Notes: generated by a model from the letters alone, not told the origin. 64,000 bases of DNA from Patella vulgata (GCF_932274485.2 NC_065882.2:67555431-67619430), one strand, 5' to 3'; numbered from the stretch's first letter, positions 47,442 through 60,024 are shown. Numbers and translations: made by a program.

Positions 47442-50385
47442 AGCGATCCTATTTTTAAATAAAGTGAGACAATTAACCTTTGTATATATTGTAACGTATC
47501 GCGGACAGTAACGTTACACCACTGTTGACGTCCTAGAAGTTCCACTTAATTGCTTTCACGTGCTCTGAAGACTCGCGGTTTTTCGGTCCCTAACTAATGC
47601 TAGAGGTTTTTTTTGTAGCGTTTAAAATGTACCAAAACACGCTAATCTTCTCTAAAGTCTGTCATTTATCAAACCTTTTTGTATCCATGTCATCAACCAT
47701 CTAATGTTCAAACTGGAAAGAGAAAAAAATCCAAAACTCAAAATCCTCTTATATTTTTTTCTAGTTGAATATGAGAAATTATAAATCCAATATAAATTCT
47801 CCACCAAGATAATTTCGATGCTGTGGTTCTCATGAAGGATCCCAATGATAGACAGAACTATTTAATGCGTATTATAAGTATTGCACCCATCCACACAACA
47901 CTCAATAAAATTTACATTACAACTAAAAGCAACACTTGTTAATCCTCAACAAATCTTTTCCTTACTACTGGTGGGAAAACGACAGGAAAATACGTTTCCT
48001 TTTGTCATTGCTGAGACCTTCCATTGATCTAGGAATAGTAAAATTACATTAAGAGTGAAGGCACTTAAACACAATCGTACTGTATATACAGTTATATCCG
48101 ACAACCACTATTCTGTTATTCGAATTGATGGAAACCACACCAAACAAATGAAATTGAAAATTTTCAAATATTTTCTTGAACCAATGAGATGGCAGAACGT
48201 TTAAACCTGTCCAAGAAATATTAAAGAACACTCAATCTCTTATGGAATTTAACTCGACAGTCAACACAATTAGGTGTTCCCTGGGAAAAAAACCTCCAAG
48301 ATAGTATGACATTAATCAGCTTTCACTCTGCCAATGGTCCTAACTCACGTGTTTTGTAATTCGGCATTGTTCTAATCCCATGTATTTATTCTATAAAGCA
48401 GCACGAAAATGTCCCATCACGAATCTGAAGCATTTAAACATATAACTGGCGATAAAAAAGGTTACAATTACAATAAACTTTTCCACATAATTCAACAGAT
48501 TGTTTGCAATTCCCTTTAATTTGACTAGAGCCAATTTTATAGACATGTAAGTCTATAAGTTTGAGTTGAATTTCTACCATGTAACATCATTGATAAAGTC
48601 TTCTTCGGTATGACTCGCCACGTTATCGGATTCCCCGTTAGTCTGATATTTCATCGGCTCATATAAGCGTTATGATAGATTGTTTCAGCGAAACACGGAA
48701 GGCCGTAATCTTGCCTTGTAGAGCTCGAAACGTCGTTCACCACGCTATATCTAACGCTTCTAGTAGCTTTCTGGAAAATCGAAGAGTCGCATTTGTGAAG
48801 TGACGGTCTGTATTATAGCCCAAATCTGTCGAAGAAAGTCTAAGAAGACATAAGCTGTGTAGTTACTTCAATTAATTATACGATGAGCGAGTGATAGCTA
48901 TTTAAAGCGGCTGCTACAGTGTGCTGCATTAGTGCCAGTTTATGGTATTTGAGGGTTTCATTTCAACACAGTGACAATATTGATTCAACCATAAATCTAC
49001 CGTCTGAAGAAATATTTCAGCTTTATAATATGGTAGAATTTCAATTGTTTAATTGTTACACACAACGCCTGCGATAATTCAAAATCATAATTTAAAAATT
49101 CTTCTGATTGCGCTGGAAAAGAAACGTTATAAACAAAACGGACGTTTCAGCTATAAAAAAAGTAAACGTCGTTTGTACACTTTTGGGCACATATGGCATT
49201 TTAAATTAATTCCATTAAACAATTCTTAGTATACTAATAATAAGCAACTTATTATGGTCATCAACTCCCTGACACTAATAAAATATCAATGATTGCAATA
49301 ATCAGATAATAAGTAATTTAATTACCTTCACGTTGTAAGATTATTATATTTGAATTATATGAATTTGATATGTGTTCCAGTTAGCATTCCTTTATGTACA
49401 GTGCAATCGATAACATGAGGTTTTAGATTTGGACCTTTACAATACTACGTGTAGGGCTAGAAGTGAAGAAACAGTTCGATTGGTTTGATGAGGCTTAACA
49501 AATCATACAGATGATTTGAAATGAAGCTCGCCAGAAGAGTGAATATTATCTCTTCCCAATTATCAAAGTTTTATTCCATTTAAAATCTGTAATCTGATTG
49601 CAAAAGGATTTCAGATAGAGGAGGGAAATTTAGAGTTCCCTTAATAGCACGATGACCAGGGAAATAATAGACTATTAAAAGCATGAAAACATATAGATTC
49701 TTTGGGTGTTTAATTGTGCCTAATTATTAATTGGCAAAGACGGAAATTACCCCTTTAGTAGAAATTGATTTGCTCTGTTGGGTGTTAATATCAGATAAAG
49801 AATACAACCAGAGAAGATAATATAAAAAACGTATCATTATAAGTAATGTCTGCATCATTAACATCAGGATATTTTCACAGCAGAGCTTGGTTGAACTACT
49901 TTGTTTCAATAGCGTTTAGTGAATGAACTAGAAATACACAGAATACACTTCTATAAACTACAATTGCTGTTTATTACTGAGCCACTTTTTGGCTAGGTTT
50001 CTGCAGCCTTTATTAAGCAATGACACTCGGTAATAAACAGTAACGCTATTCCATAGAGCCATTTCCTGTTTACTTCTAGTATTTCGAGGATCAGTTCTGC
50101 ATGACAATATTTTATTCGCAAAAATGTGTGCAATGTATTTATGTATTGTTGGCCCCGCCTTTCGAAGAAAGCAGGGGACTATTTACAATGGGTCTGTCCG
50201 CCAGTCTGTCTGTCTTTCAATCATACTTTTTGGGGCACAATAACTCTGCGTCTAATTAAGATAAATGTGCGATTAATTAATATGTGTCATCTATTGATTT
50301 TGGGGTTTCGGCGGGGACATCAGCCTCACTGTTGGCATGCTAATATTGTGACCATATGTTATTTAAACTAGATACACGGCCTAGT
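47442..50385. other. Upstream flank of the collagen gene
   Basis: Should hold the promoter and 5' UTR of the minus-strand gene. The bases just before the ATG (TTTAAAAATAG then GATCGCT) could be an acceptor, so an upstream non-coding exon is possible. No TATA box or other element could be assigned with confidence. A 70-bp hairpin (TGCTGTTTATTACTGAG with CTCGGTAATAAACAGTAAC) lies at about 49969-50044. Confidence 0.4.
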
Positions 50386-50387
50386 TT

Positions 50388-50432
50388 CTTTTTGTCTGCG
50401 ATATCACCTCGGTGGAAGTGGACGTAAAATAC
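50388..50432 (+). repeat. Family G repeat tail
   Basis: TTGTCTGCGATATCACCTCG followed by GTGGAAGTGGACGTAAAATAC, the reverse of the 34985-35060 sequence. A short 3' fragment. Confidence 0.5.
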
Positions 50433-51204
50433 AACTAACAAACAACAACAACCTAGTTTCTTTTGATGATTTTTAATTGCTCAATCCCTAACAGCAATAC
50501 CATGCTGAATATTCATTACAATTCACAGAATAAACTACATGGACTAAGACTAGTAATTATTTCCCCTTATTTCATGATGGACGAATGTAGTGCGAGTTAT
50601 AAATAGACAATTTTTCCCTTAAATTTTTTCTCCCCTCTTCCTGCATTTTTGGGTTGACTTTTTGGTCTAGAATTGGAGAAAAGGGATCAAATTTGCAATT
50701 TCATAGCAGTTTTGGGTAATACTGATGATATTACAGCGGAGGGATAGGGGGTGTAAAGTGTCTTTCTGCAGAGCAGTCATTGTGTCGGAAGTGAGATTTT
50801 CACCCCAGTCAACTTCAAATCCGTGTAGCAAAAAATCTAAATGGTCAACCCCCTACAAAATTATGATGAGGAGATTGCCAAATGTTGTCCCCATTGTGCC
50901 TATAAAGATTGGAACCAACGGAATGTTGAGAAAAAAGCTACAGCCTGTGATGTTACAGCCATTTAACATTGAAGTCAATGGGCAAATAATTGCTAGTCTG
51001 AGTCCACATGGATGTTCCTCAGTTATCTTTCCCATTCAACTGTGGAGAACTTTTCTACTGTGACATTACACTATTGAAGCTAAGGATTCACAACTCAGCT
51101 ACCAGATACTTACTTTTTAAATGAAAAAAAGTCACAATTATACAGTTTGATCTATGTTATGTTGAGCAGATCACCGGCAACAGATTACCAAATCTGTTGA
51201 GTTC

Positions 51205-51412
51205 ACTATCAGGCGGCCCCGGTGTTGCCCGGGAACCTTGCTCGGGATTGTCCAGACTGGATTTCCCTGGTCATTGATGTAGAACAAAAGGGATCTAATC
51301 TTTCGGATGTGACGAAAAAGTTAGGTCAATCTGTGTACTAGCTGAATGTATACCAATCTTCATGAGCCCGGTTGATACATAAAAGTAGGACTTTAAATTA
51401 CATTTCATTTCA
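51205..51412 (+). mobile_element. SINE B, old copy
   Basis: GGATTTCCCTGGTCATTGATG, TCTTTCGGATGTGACGAAAA and the tail GTAGGACTTTAAATTACATTTCATTTC. A 112-codon frame just upstream (50725-51063) has no recognised motif. Confidence 0.6.
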
Positions 51413-51897
51413 AGAAATTTAAATAAATTTAAATACATATATGTACTGAATTTATTTATTGATCCCATGAGACAACAAAGAGTTTATAAATAATAAAGCA
51501 TGTGTTTATTTTTATGAACAAAACAGATGTTTTCATCCATTTGTTTTAACAACATTTTCAAAATGCCAAGTAGGTGTTATGTTTTCGGCATTTAACTACT
51601 TTCATACATCATTTTCATTATGCACAGCTTATCTTACTTTCAACCATTTTACACAAGATAACACTTTTATAAGTACCACCTAGGGAAAACTGTTTAAGTT
51701 GACAAATGTCTGCATAATTGACATGTTTGAGCTGTGACTACAAAAATTCGTTTGTCAATCGAAGCAGGCATGCAGGAATGGTCTTTTGTGGTAGTTTATT
51801 GAACTACAGCACCGGAACTCTAACTCTTGTTCACTATACGCAAGCAATATAAGTAATGTGGTTCGTGCGGACTGGTGTATCTAGCCATAGTGGACCT

Positions 51898-52060
51898 GGG
51901 GACTTTTTCACGAAGTTTTAACTAAGATAAAATCCAAATTTTTTTAATTTGATAGGATAATATTAGATTGAGTTTAGTGCTTAGCCAATCAAAATTAAGG
52001 TACATGTATCTACTAAAATTTGGATTTTATCTTTAGTTAAAATTTCGAGAAACAGGATCC
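51898..52060. mobile_element. Harbinger-like MITE, family E, copy 2
   Basis: About 163 bp. The ends GACTTTTTCACGAAGTTTTA and TTTCGAGAAACAGGATCC and the inner AAAATCCAAATTTT inverted pair match 23230-23384. Target duplication unclear. Confidence 0.7.
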
Positions 52061-52064
52061 AGAG

Positions 52065-53225
52065 CTTTGCGGACACTGTCTTTACGCTTATCTTCAGATT
52101 TTCAACTTAGATATTATTCTTATTAGGCACGAATTTGATAATGAGAATCCCATCTTTAGAATACCAGTAATCATAATTTTTTAAATATTTATTCAGGATT
52201 TCAGATCAAACACGCCATTAATTTACTATATCGAACATGCAAGCACAAATAACTATTCCTCTAAAGATTCCTAGTGATTTTTTACGCGATGTTCAATAAA
52301 GTTGTTTAGAATATAGCAAGTCTTAATTCCAGATAGTTCTTATTATTAATATTCGTTTGGATTAGCCATTCTATATTACCGTGTTGATTGAGGCGTAAAA
52401 CTGCACATTTTATAAACATTCTATTTTTTATTTCATCAAACGAAACAAATAACCTGTTAAATTGGATTTCTATCGTGTTTGAATTATATCTGGACTCGCG
52501 AAAAAATGCTTATTGTCTTTAATGCCATAAATTTTTTAGAACTGTTTGTCAAAAACCTTGGAGATGCTTGTATTTTAAGAAATCTGTGGTGATAAAAATG
52601 TGCTATAATTTCATTCTGAAAAACACATTTGAATAATTGTAATTTTGAGAATGATCTGGAATTGAATTTAACCATTTTTACTTCAACCTATGGTGAATGG
52701 AAATTTTGGTCTCATGATTAGTAATTAGTCACTCGTTATCCAGCATAGACTGAGTTGAACTTTATTTTGCCAGTGTAATTCCTCTAGAGAATTTCATATT
52801 GAATTGTGATTAAGTAAAGTTTGTATTCAGTATTGACAAATCGGGCTACTATAGATCAGTACATTATGATATCAGATGGGTCAGATAAACAAGGCAGTGC
52901 ATTGTAGTTAAATCTGTCAATAAATTCAATAATAAAGAAAAAACAATTGATAGAAATATTTTCTAGATTTTTTTAAAAATAAATAATCTCCAGATCTGTT
53001 ATTGTGATTTAAACAGTACATTGTAGTTAATTCTGTCGATAAATTCAGTAATGATAAAAAAAACAATTGATAGATTGTTGGTTGTATTACTTTTTTGTGT
53101 GTGAAGTATGTATAAAACGTTGCCTTCACAACGCACAGATTTGATATATCCAGATGTAGAATGAACATCCAATGGAAGACATTGATTCTATTTCGAGACT
53201 GTCTTTCATTAGAGTTTCATTCATT
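52065..53225. other. Flanking sequence without recognisable features
   Basis: AT-rich. Only a small imperfect duplication (ACAATTGATAGA with GTAGTTAATTCTGTC, about 52905-53075) is seen. Confidence 0.4.
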
Positions 53226-53241
53226 CTTTCTATTTCAAGAC

Positions 53242-53498
53242 GGGGGATAGGTGGCCGAATGGTTTAATGCGTGTGCGTTATATCGTAAGGTCTCTCATTG
53301 AGTTTGGCTTGGTTTCGATTCCCAACATGTACGTGACAAGGAGGGTCGCCTGTCCATCCTCGTATGTATTCTGCGGGTCCCCGGTTTCCCCCCACACAGC
53401 AAGCGAATTATTGGAATAAAATTGAACCATATATTAGTCCCGAAATGACCCTTCTCTCTTCCTCTCTCCCTCTCTCTCTTCCTCTCTCTCTCTCTCTC
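53242..53498 (+). mobile_element. SINE A with 13-bp target duplication
   Basis: Head GGTGGCCGAATGGTTTAATG, B-box region GGTTTCGATTCCC, GTACGTGACAAGGAGGGTCG and a (TC)n-rich tail. The segment with GGACGTTAAACCCC is missing after CCCGAAATGACC. Flanked by TCTATTTCAAGAC (53229-53241) and TCTATTTCGAGAC (53499-53511). Confidence 0.85.
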
Positions 53499-54369
53499 TC
53501 TATTTCGAGACTGAAATAAGACGATCTTTAGATATACTAAGACCTGGGAAGATGGTCGTGTCCCTATATATAGATGATTCTAAAACCGTAAGAAATAATT
53601 TGAAACAACACTTACATGTTTGCTGAACTTCAAATAGCTTGTTTCTAAATGTTCTCGTCTCACAAATTTAATGCAACTGACCGAATATTAATGACATTGT
53701 TATAATTTTAAATGTATTGTGCCATTATTTATTTACAATAAACATTTCCATAGAGCTTTTCGTGTAGGTTGGTGTGAAAGTTGCTCCGTGTGGGCCCTGG
53801 TTCTGCTGCATAATCCAGCACTGAGAAAAACGACACTTGCCCTTCCACTGGTGCCCTAAACATATCCTTATTATGCTCAATGACAATCTAGGACCGCTTC
53901 GAGGTTCTTTGGGTTAAATATTGGAATGAAATGATAGAGATATTATAATCTATTACGGTTAGCGTTCTACGTTGCCTGAACCATCGATAGTACTGATTTA
54001 AATTGGTTTAATTAACTTTGCTAAATCACATCGAACCCTTACATATTCACAGATGGTTCGATGCAGTGCGTGGTGGAACGGGCCACGAAAGCGGAGGGAA
54101 TATTTTGTAATGGCACCCGAGTGGCAGCCAAAGGAAATCCGGGCAAATGAGCGGAGTCGCCAGTAAACTATCTGTTGGTATTGGAGCCTTGTGAGAAAAC
54201 TTGTGCTGGTCAAATCTTTGCGATTTTGCTGTTACTAATGCTTTCACATTATCCCCAGCAATGAATAGAAAGACCCCACCCCACCCCACCACCGCCCCTC
54301 TCCTCCCCTCTCCTCCCCGAGATTTATGGTGTGAAGCCCCCTGGAAAAGTTTGCCCTTGCTCCAAAAAC

Positions 54370-54645
54370 CAAAGCCGATGTAATGGGCTTACATAGGCTT
54401 TTTCATCACAAGAGTTACACAAGATACAGGGCTTCTTTTTCAAAATCTGCTCGCAGCCTCCCCTTATCTCATCGTGTGTGACACTATATTCAAAAAGATT
54501 TTCGACTTTGACAAGTTTTTTGGTCTGTGGTGATTTTTACCGCAAAAGTTTCCAAAATTTTGTGGAACTCCTGCGGTAAAAAACATAACAGATTGAAATC
54601 TTGTGGAATGTACTTTCCTCACATCTTACAGGATAACCTATTAAT
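54370..54645. mobile_element. Diverged relative of the fold-back element at 31.5 kb
   Basis: Shares CATCACAAGAGTTACACAAG, GATTTTCGACTTTGACAAG, GGTCTGTGGTGATTTTTACC and CCTCACATCTTACAGGATAA (reverse of a segment near 31560). The defining G-rich termini are missing. 53.5-54.37 kb shows only C-rich runs at 54276-54320. Confidence 0.6.
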
Positions 54646-55049
54646 TCTCGAGGAAAATAAACAGAAAATGTTCCATAAATTTTTCTAAATCAATGACTAT
54701 TAATGAATCCTAATATAATAGATACATACACCCATGTAAATAATACATTATATATAGTTAATGCCATAACAGTACAAGAGGGTAAAGATCAAGTATTGAT
54801 TAGTATAAAGGGGTTAAATGTCACCATATATCTAGTATCTTTTATCTTGATATATGCGTTTATAAAATGTTCATGTCGGTAACACCGTTAAGTACATTAG
54901 AGCACTAAGTATAGAAGAAACCACTTTCAAATAGGTCGACGGTTGCTTTAACACTTTCTGATCTCAGATGTATTTTAGAAAATGTTACAATATTTTGTTT
55001 GCTTTTGGTAAGAGCATCCGTATTTAAATAAATGCAGTCCAGGGTCAGC

Positions 55050-55403
55050 TTAAATGTTTCGTCGTTGACGCAAGACTTGATGTGAAATCCACCGTCTTCA
55101 TTATCCCGGTTCGGGCAGGAAAATAGAAATGAATTGGAATGGGGTTTAACGCCCTATTGTTTTGCTCCAACTGGACTAATGAAAACGGGCATACACCATA
55201 AAGTGTGCTATGAGGGAATTTTTTCCCGGGCAGCGGCACTATGGCCTACGCTTATATCGAATTCCAACAGCCAAGGGATCTTTTTCGTGCACGCCAGTGT
55301 ATACACAGGGCCTCGGTTTGTACGTCCGCAAATCCCGATGAATTGCCTCGGCCAATTCAGGGATCTAACAGAAAAATAGAGCGTTAAGACCCATTTCATT
55401 GTG
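55050..55403. mobile_element. SINE B inserted into an older SINE B
   Basis: The inner copy (reverse, about 55117-55372) runs from GGAATGGGGTTTAACGCCCT to GGATCTAACAG. It splits a plus-oriented 3' fragment: CCGTCTTCATTATCCCGGTT before it and GAGCGTTAAGACCCATTTCA after it. AGGAAAATAGA and AGAAAAATAGA on the two sides look like the target duplication. Confidence 0.75.
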
Positions 55404-55404
55404 T

Positions 55405-56680
55405 TTATCCTATATTGACACAAGCCTTGTCTTGTGTTAAACTCTGTCTAAAACACCTGATACCACTTGTAATAGTTCTAATTTCTGTTTGGAAAATGGA
55501 AAAGCTAAATCTGTGGGTATTTTGTTCATTTACCTTTTGCTTGGGAATATACATTGTCTGATCTATCTGAACTAAGAGATAAACTAAACGTTATTTTTGT
55601 AAAGATTTATTTACATTCAAACTTACATTAATAGATATGCATATTATAACCGAGAAGCTTGTTTTATTGTTAACAGTGGTTAATAATGCAAGATAATACA
55701 TAATCTTACAAGATGTATGAATAATGAACATTACAAAATGTCAAATTGAAGCAGTTAAATATAGTATTATATCCCCATTTAATGTTTGGGGTTATTTTTT
55801 TAAATGTGAATCTCTCAAATAATTGAGAATTGGTATTCAATGTTCAAGAAAGAACAAAGGAACTCCTACCGCATCAACTGTACATCAAAAACTGGTTGTT
55901 TTGAATTGATATGGTGTATAACGAATACATATAACATTTATAATAATAAGTTAGTATACTTCAGACGCCTGGGTCCCAAATGACACATTGTTTTATGCTT
56001 CGCAATTTCAACATAACTTTATGCTGAATGTACACGTAAGTTCTTTGTGACAATAGTGCCCAAGTGTATGTCAAGATTACACAAATTCCTGTAGAAACAT
56101 TGTGGAACTTTTTAAATTCATCGATTTCCTTTCACAAGACGATTTATACTTATTTTTGATAAGTGTAATAACCTCTAGTCTATGACATTTCTTAAATTCT
56201 GATTATACATAAGTACAATAAGTTGATGACATACAAAAATCGAATTGATATCAAGTATTAGACAAAAAGACATTTCCAGCCTCGTGGACTATAACTTATT
56301 GATATATAATTCGACGGATTGGGTTTAATAATATTTTACAAACATATTTTATATAGGTTTGTGGAAAGTTATCCTTACTTTCTTTAGATGTCAGTAGAAA
56401 TTTCAACAGCAAGACGCTGATACGTCACTATCGGGGTTAAACATTATAAAAGATCAGAAATCAAGATTTGAAATCTCCATAATAAAATATAAATTGATTT
56501 TGAAATACCTTGAGACGACTTCTATTCCGGAAAAAAAATCACAACTTTAAAAATCTCCAGGTAATAATCAGTGACGCATTGGGCCTCAACATATTCTGGC
56601 ATTTAACGAGGATTATATTATTTAATCAAATGATCATTAGTCAAGATAATGTTGTGTCTGTGGTATTTGTAAATATATAT
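55405..56680. other. Flanking sequence without recognisable features
   Basis: AT-rich; no repeat or exon recognised. Confidence 0.4.
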
Positions 56681-56681
56681 T

Positions 56682-57333
56682 CAGGCGCGGATCCATAGGG
56701 GGTGGGGGGCCCAGGGGGTCCGACCCCCACCCCCGCTGCTCAAACTTGAAAATTTGAAGGGTCCGAGAAAATTAACTCTAAAAGCCTGAATCTGACCCAA
56801 AAATTGCGAGTCATGACTTTCATTCCATTGTGGGCGAAAACAAATAGTCACATGCAGCTCTGGCAATTAGCCAAAAACGTCGACAGCATAAATTGCCGTC
56901 AGGACCAATTGATCCCACGGCAAATCGCCTATTGACGACGGCAATTTTTTTTATACCGTACTGTATGAAAATATAAGTTTATTGAAATTTAAAGAGTTTT
57001 ATTAACGCTGTTCGCCTGTTGACGTAGAATATTGTTGTGTTTGCTTTTTAATTTATCGGCAGCGTTGATAAGAAAAAAAATCCTGGTTTGTGCTCTGGAA
57101 AACCCCGACTAACTTCCTATACTTAAATATTGGCGATTTTTAGACCTGTAATTTTGGAAAAACCTTTCGGAAATACGTCAGAATGCAACAAATTGAATCT
57201 AATTTACCAAATTTTTCTGGGGAAGGGCCTCCAGACCCCCCCCCCCCCTCTACAACGTTTCGCGCCTTCGGCTAAGCAATTATCCAACCTAGACCCCCCC
57301 CCCCCCCTGCAAAAAATCCTGGATCCGCGCCTG
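56682..57333. mobile_element. TIR element of 652 bp with CAGGCGCGGATCC ends
   Basis: The left end CAGGCGCGGATCCATAGGGG and the right end CCTGGATCCGCGCCTG form inverted repeats. C/G homopolymer runs lie inside both ends. CAGG...CCTG ends resemble hAT. ATATT adjoins both ends, but no clean 8-bp duplication was found. No transposase. Confidence 0.7.
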
Positions 57334-57734
57334 ATATTCTGAAATTGTGGAAGTAGACAAGTACTTTTTTCGCTCCATCTTGCCTTCACGGGGGAGATCT
57401 GGTCTATTTATCTCAGCTTCTGAGCTCCGCCTTCGCACTTAGTTAACGCAAAGGCAAGAAGGTACGAAAGGGTACATATCGGCTTCCATATATAATGAAT
57501 GCAACATTATACAAGTATCATAAGACAGTGTCCAATCACTGGTGCGACTGTGCATAGTGTAACCACCAAAGCTATGACCATTGGCGTCTTTATTATCGTA
57601 GTCCTCTTGTGTACAAATCTCACTTCCCCTTTGTTAACTTCAGCGACATAAACTTTTCATTAATTCCCTAAATTGATTCCAAATGTTATTTTAATCGAAA
57701 AACATCAACTGGTGGTTGTTTGGAATATATGTGA

Positions 57735-57875
57735 TGTCGTCCACGGAACTAGATATAAAATGTCGGCCTCCCCCGATAATTCGTACTTCGACAGTTGCAA
57801 ATATATATGGTGTCCACGAAACTAGATATAAAATGTCGGGCTCTCCTGATAATTCGCACTTTGGCAGTTGCAACT
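57735..57875. repeat. Tandem duplication, two units of about 72 bp
   Basis: AACTAGATATAAAATGTCGG then CTCC, GATAATTCG and GACAGTTGCAA/GGCAGTTGCAA occur twice in tandem. Confidence 0.75.
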
Positions 57876-57954
57876 AACCGGGTATTGATCTCTGTGAAAC
57901 GTACCGGGGCTGGTGAAAGAAATTATGGTATGGTCGAGTTGAAATGAAAAGAAA

Positions 57955-58010
57955 TGAACTGGGGTTTACCGTCCTACTTTCTGTTCCAGTCATGATCGAA
58001 GTGAAAGTAC
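57955..58010 (-). mobile_element. SINE B 3' fragment
   Basis: GAACTGGGGTTTACCGTCCT then ACTTTCTGTTCCAGTCATGA. Truncated. Confidence 0.55.
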
Positions 58011-58391
58011 TTCACAAATGTCGATCACTACAACTACATAGAGATATAAAGGGTTCTCCCTTTCTGGAAACTCTTGACGTCTTTATCAACGTAAATGAAA
58101 TAAACTCATTTCAGTCAGATTAGTTATTTAGTTATTTTCAATGTAATAAGGGATGTGGTGGTTTTCAAGTAGACCAATATTTTATTGATACGCTTAGAGG
58201 TAGAACGACTTGCCACTGTCTGTGTTTTAGGACATCTTTTTGTGTGCATATATTGTTGTGAACGTAAACATTGAGGCTAAGATTGGACTGTAAACTATTT
58301 TTTGATTCGTTCGTAGAATCAAGCTACGATCAAGGACAGACGGACGAACCCAGGGTATAGTGGAGTAGAACGGAATGGGACCACTGGGGAT

Positions 58392-58437
58392 GCAATGAAA
58401 TGGGGTTTAACGTCCTACTGTTCTGCTCCTATACTGA
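58392..58437 (-). mobile_element. 46-bp SINE B stub with perfect 13-bp target duplication
   Basis: Only the 3' end is present (AATGAAATGGGGTTTAACGT, CCTACTGTTCTGCTCC), between two copies of GACCACTGGGGAT at 58379-58391 and 58438-58450. An extreme 5' truncation. Confidence 0.85.
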
Positions 58438-58454
58438 GACCACTGGGGATACCG

Positions 58455-58892
58455 AGGATGCTAATATATGGGCTAACGGCGACTTCCACCAAGTTTGATG
58501 TGCTGAGGTTAGTGATGGTCAAATCTAAATATTAAGGCCATGTTCAGATTTCGTCAAGGTTTACATCTCGTGACCTTGGCGAAATCTGCAGGTGACCTTA
58601 ATATTTAGATCTAACCAGTTAGTGGTCGAAGTCGGCGTTTGTCTATCTCCGGTTCTCTATATAAACGTGGATCTTTTTTGGGTAAGGTAAAGATGAAGAA
58701 CCTGTTTATACTAATAATAATATGGGTTAACGTCCGCTTCCACTAAAGCTCATATCAACGACAAGGTGGCGAGGCTAGTGATCGAGATCGAAGTTGGCTA
58801 TTATCTATCTCCGGGTCTATGTATAAATGTGACGTGGATCTTTGCGCATAAGATAAAGATGTAGAACCTGTTTACTACTGTGATAGCTGTAA
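58455..58892 (-). repeat. Two family G copies, one holding a small MITE
   Basis: The second copy (about 58718-58892) reads GTTAACGTCCGCTTCCACTA, GGTCTATGTATAAATGTGAC, AAGATAAAGATGTAGAACCT. The first (about 58470-58710) has GCGACTTCCACCAAG, TATATAAACGTGGATC, GTAAAGATGAAGAACCTG. The first is interrupted by the inverted repeat at 58518-58616. Confidence 0.6.
58518..58616. mobile_element. Small palindromic MITE of about 99 bp
   Basis: AAATCTAAATATTAAGG with CAGATTTCGTCAAGG on the left mirrors CCTTGGCGAAATCTG with CCTTAATATTTAGATCT on the right. Confidence 0.65.
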
Positions 58893-58894
58893 TT

Positions 58895-59715
58895 AACAGT
58901 ACAGACGAGGTATCTACCAGATATCAATTAATGTCACATTTCTTTCCATTTTTATCCTCCTTTTAAAGACAGACGCAACCGATGGTGTTTTGTTTTTGCT
59001 CCATGGTGATTTGTCAATGGTGATCTGTATTGGCCCTTTGGTATTTCTGCGACGTAATCGTGTAGACAAGAAACGAACATTCGATTTTTTTTCTTTGTAC
59101 AAAAACGTCTGTAATTTTACAAAGCGGTTTTTCAGTATACATGTGAATTATTAATGCCGTCAAATTTCAGGATCCCAGCTATTTAATGCAGAATTTCTTC
59201 AATTAATACTGTCTAGAGGTCAAGTGTTGTTACAGCCATATTTAAGTTTTTAATTATCACGTTAAATTTTAATATAATTATGTAATTGTATTCCATTAAA
59301 ATTAACTGTCAGAGTCTGAATAAAGTCTGTGTATATAAATCACAGTTCTCTATGGGTTTATTTTTTTTATTCGAGAGGGGTGCTGTGATTTTTAAATGTC
59401 ATCATCTAATAAGGTCGTATATTGTTGTTTGTCTAAAAGTTCAAGGTAATATTTTCTGTTTGATTTATTTTAATAATAATAATGGACACAATCGAATCAG
59501 CGAACAGAGAAGAGGTATCGCAGGGGTTTAATATATTATTATTGTATCGCGAGGTTTTATAATATCATTGTATTGTGGATCGTCCATTATATGACTCTTC
59601 GACCGATTTCGTCGCCAGCGGGCGTACATTGTATTAGGATCAAATATTTGTTTCAGATGTTCATAAATATATATTATGATCCATTTTCCAAAATATTCTG
59701 TATTATAAACAAAAG
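58895..59715. other. Flanking sequence without recognisable features
   Basis: AT-rich; no feature recognised. Confidence 0.4.
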
Positions 59716-59730
59716 TAGTTATGTGGTTCA

Positions 59731-59997
59731 GAGAGGGAGAAATGGGGTTTAACGTCCACTCGACACAAACTAGGTCATTTCGGGACTAACATATGGTTTA
59801 ATTTAATTTACATAATTCGCTTGCGCGTAGGGGTCTTTAGCAGTGGGAGGAAACCGGAGGACCCGGAGAAAACCCAAGAGGTTGGACAGGCGACCCTACA
59901 ACCGGGGATTCGAAACCACGCCAGTCGAATCAATGACAGACTTTATGATACAGCGCGCGCACGCTAACCATTCAGCCATTCAGCCATCCAACCCCCC
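59731..59997 (-). mobile_element. SINE A, full-length, 14-bp target duplication
   Basis: GGGGTTTAACGTCCACTCGA to the head GCTAACCATTCAGCCATTC. The perfect direct repeat AGTTATGTGGTTCA lies at 59717-59730 and 59998-60011. A short deletion removes CTCCTTGTCACGT in the body. Confidence 0.92.
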
Positions 59998-60024
59998 AGT
60001 TATGTGGTTCAATGGAGCCTTTCA

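Noticed and set aside
50725-51063. 112-codon open frame on the plus strand
   Set aside because: No recognised domain, overlapping frames on the other strand, and no exon signals.
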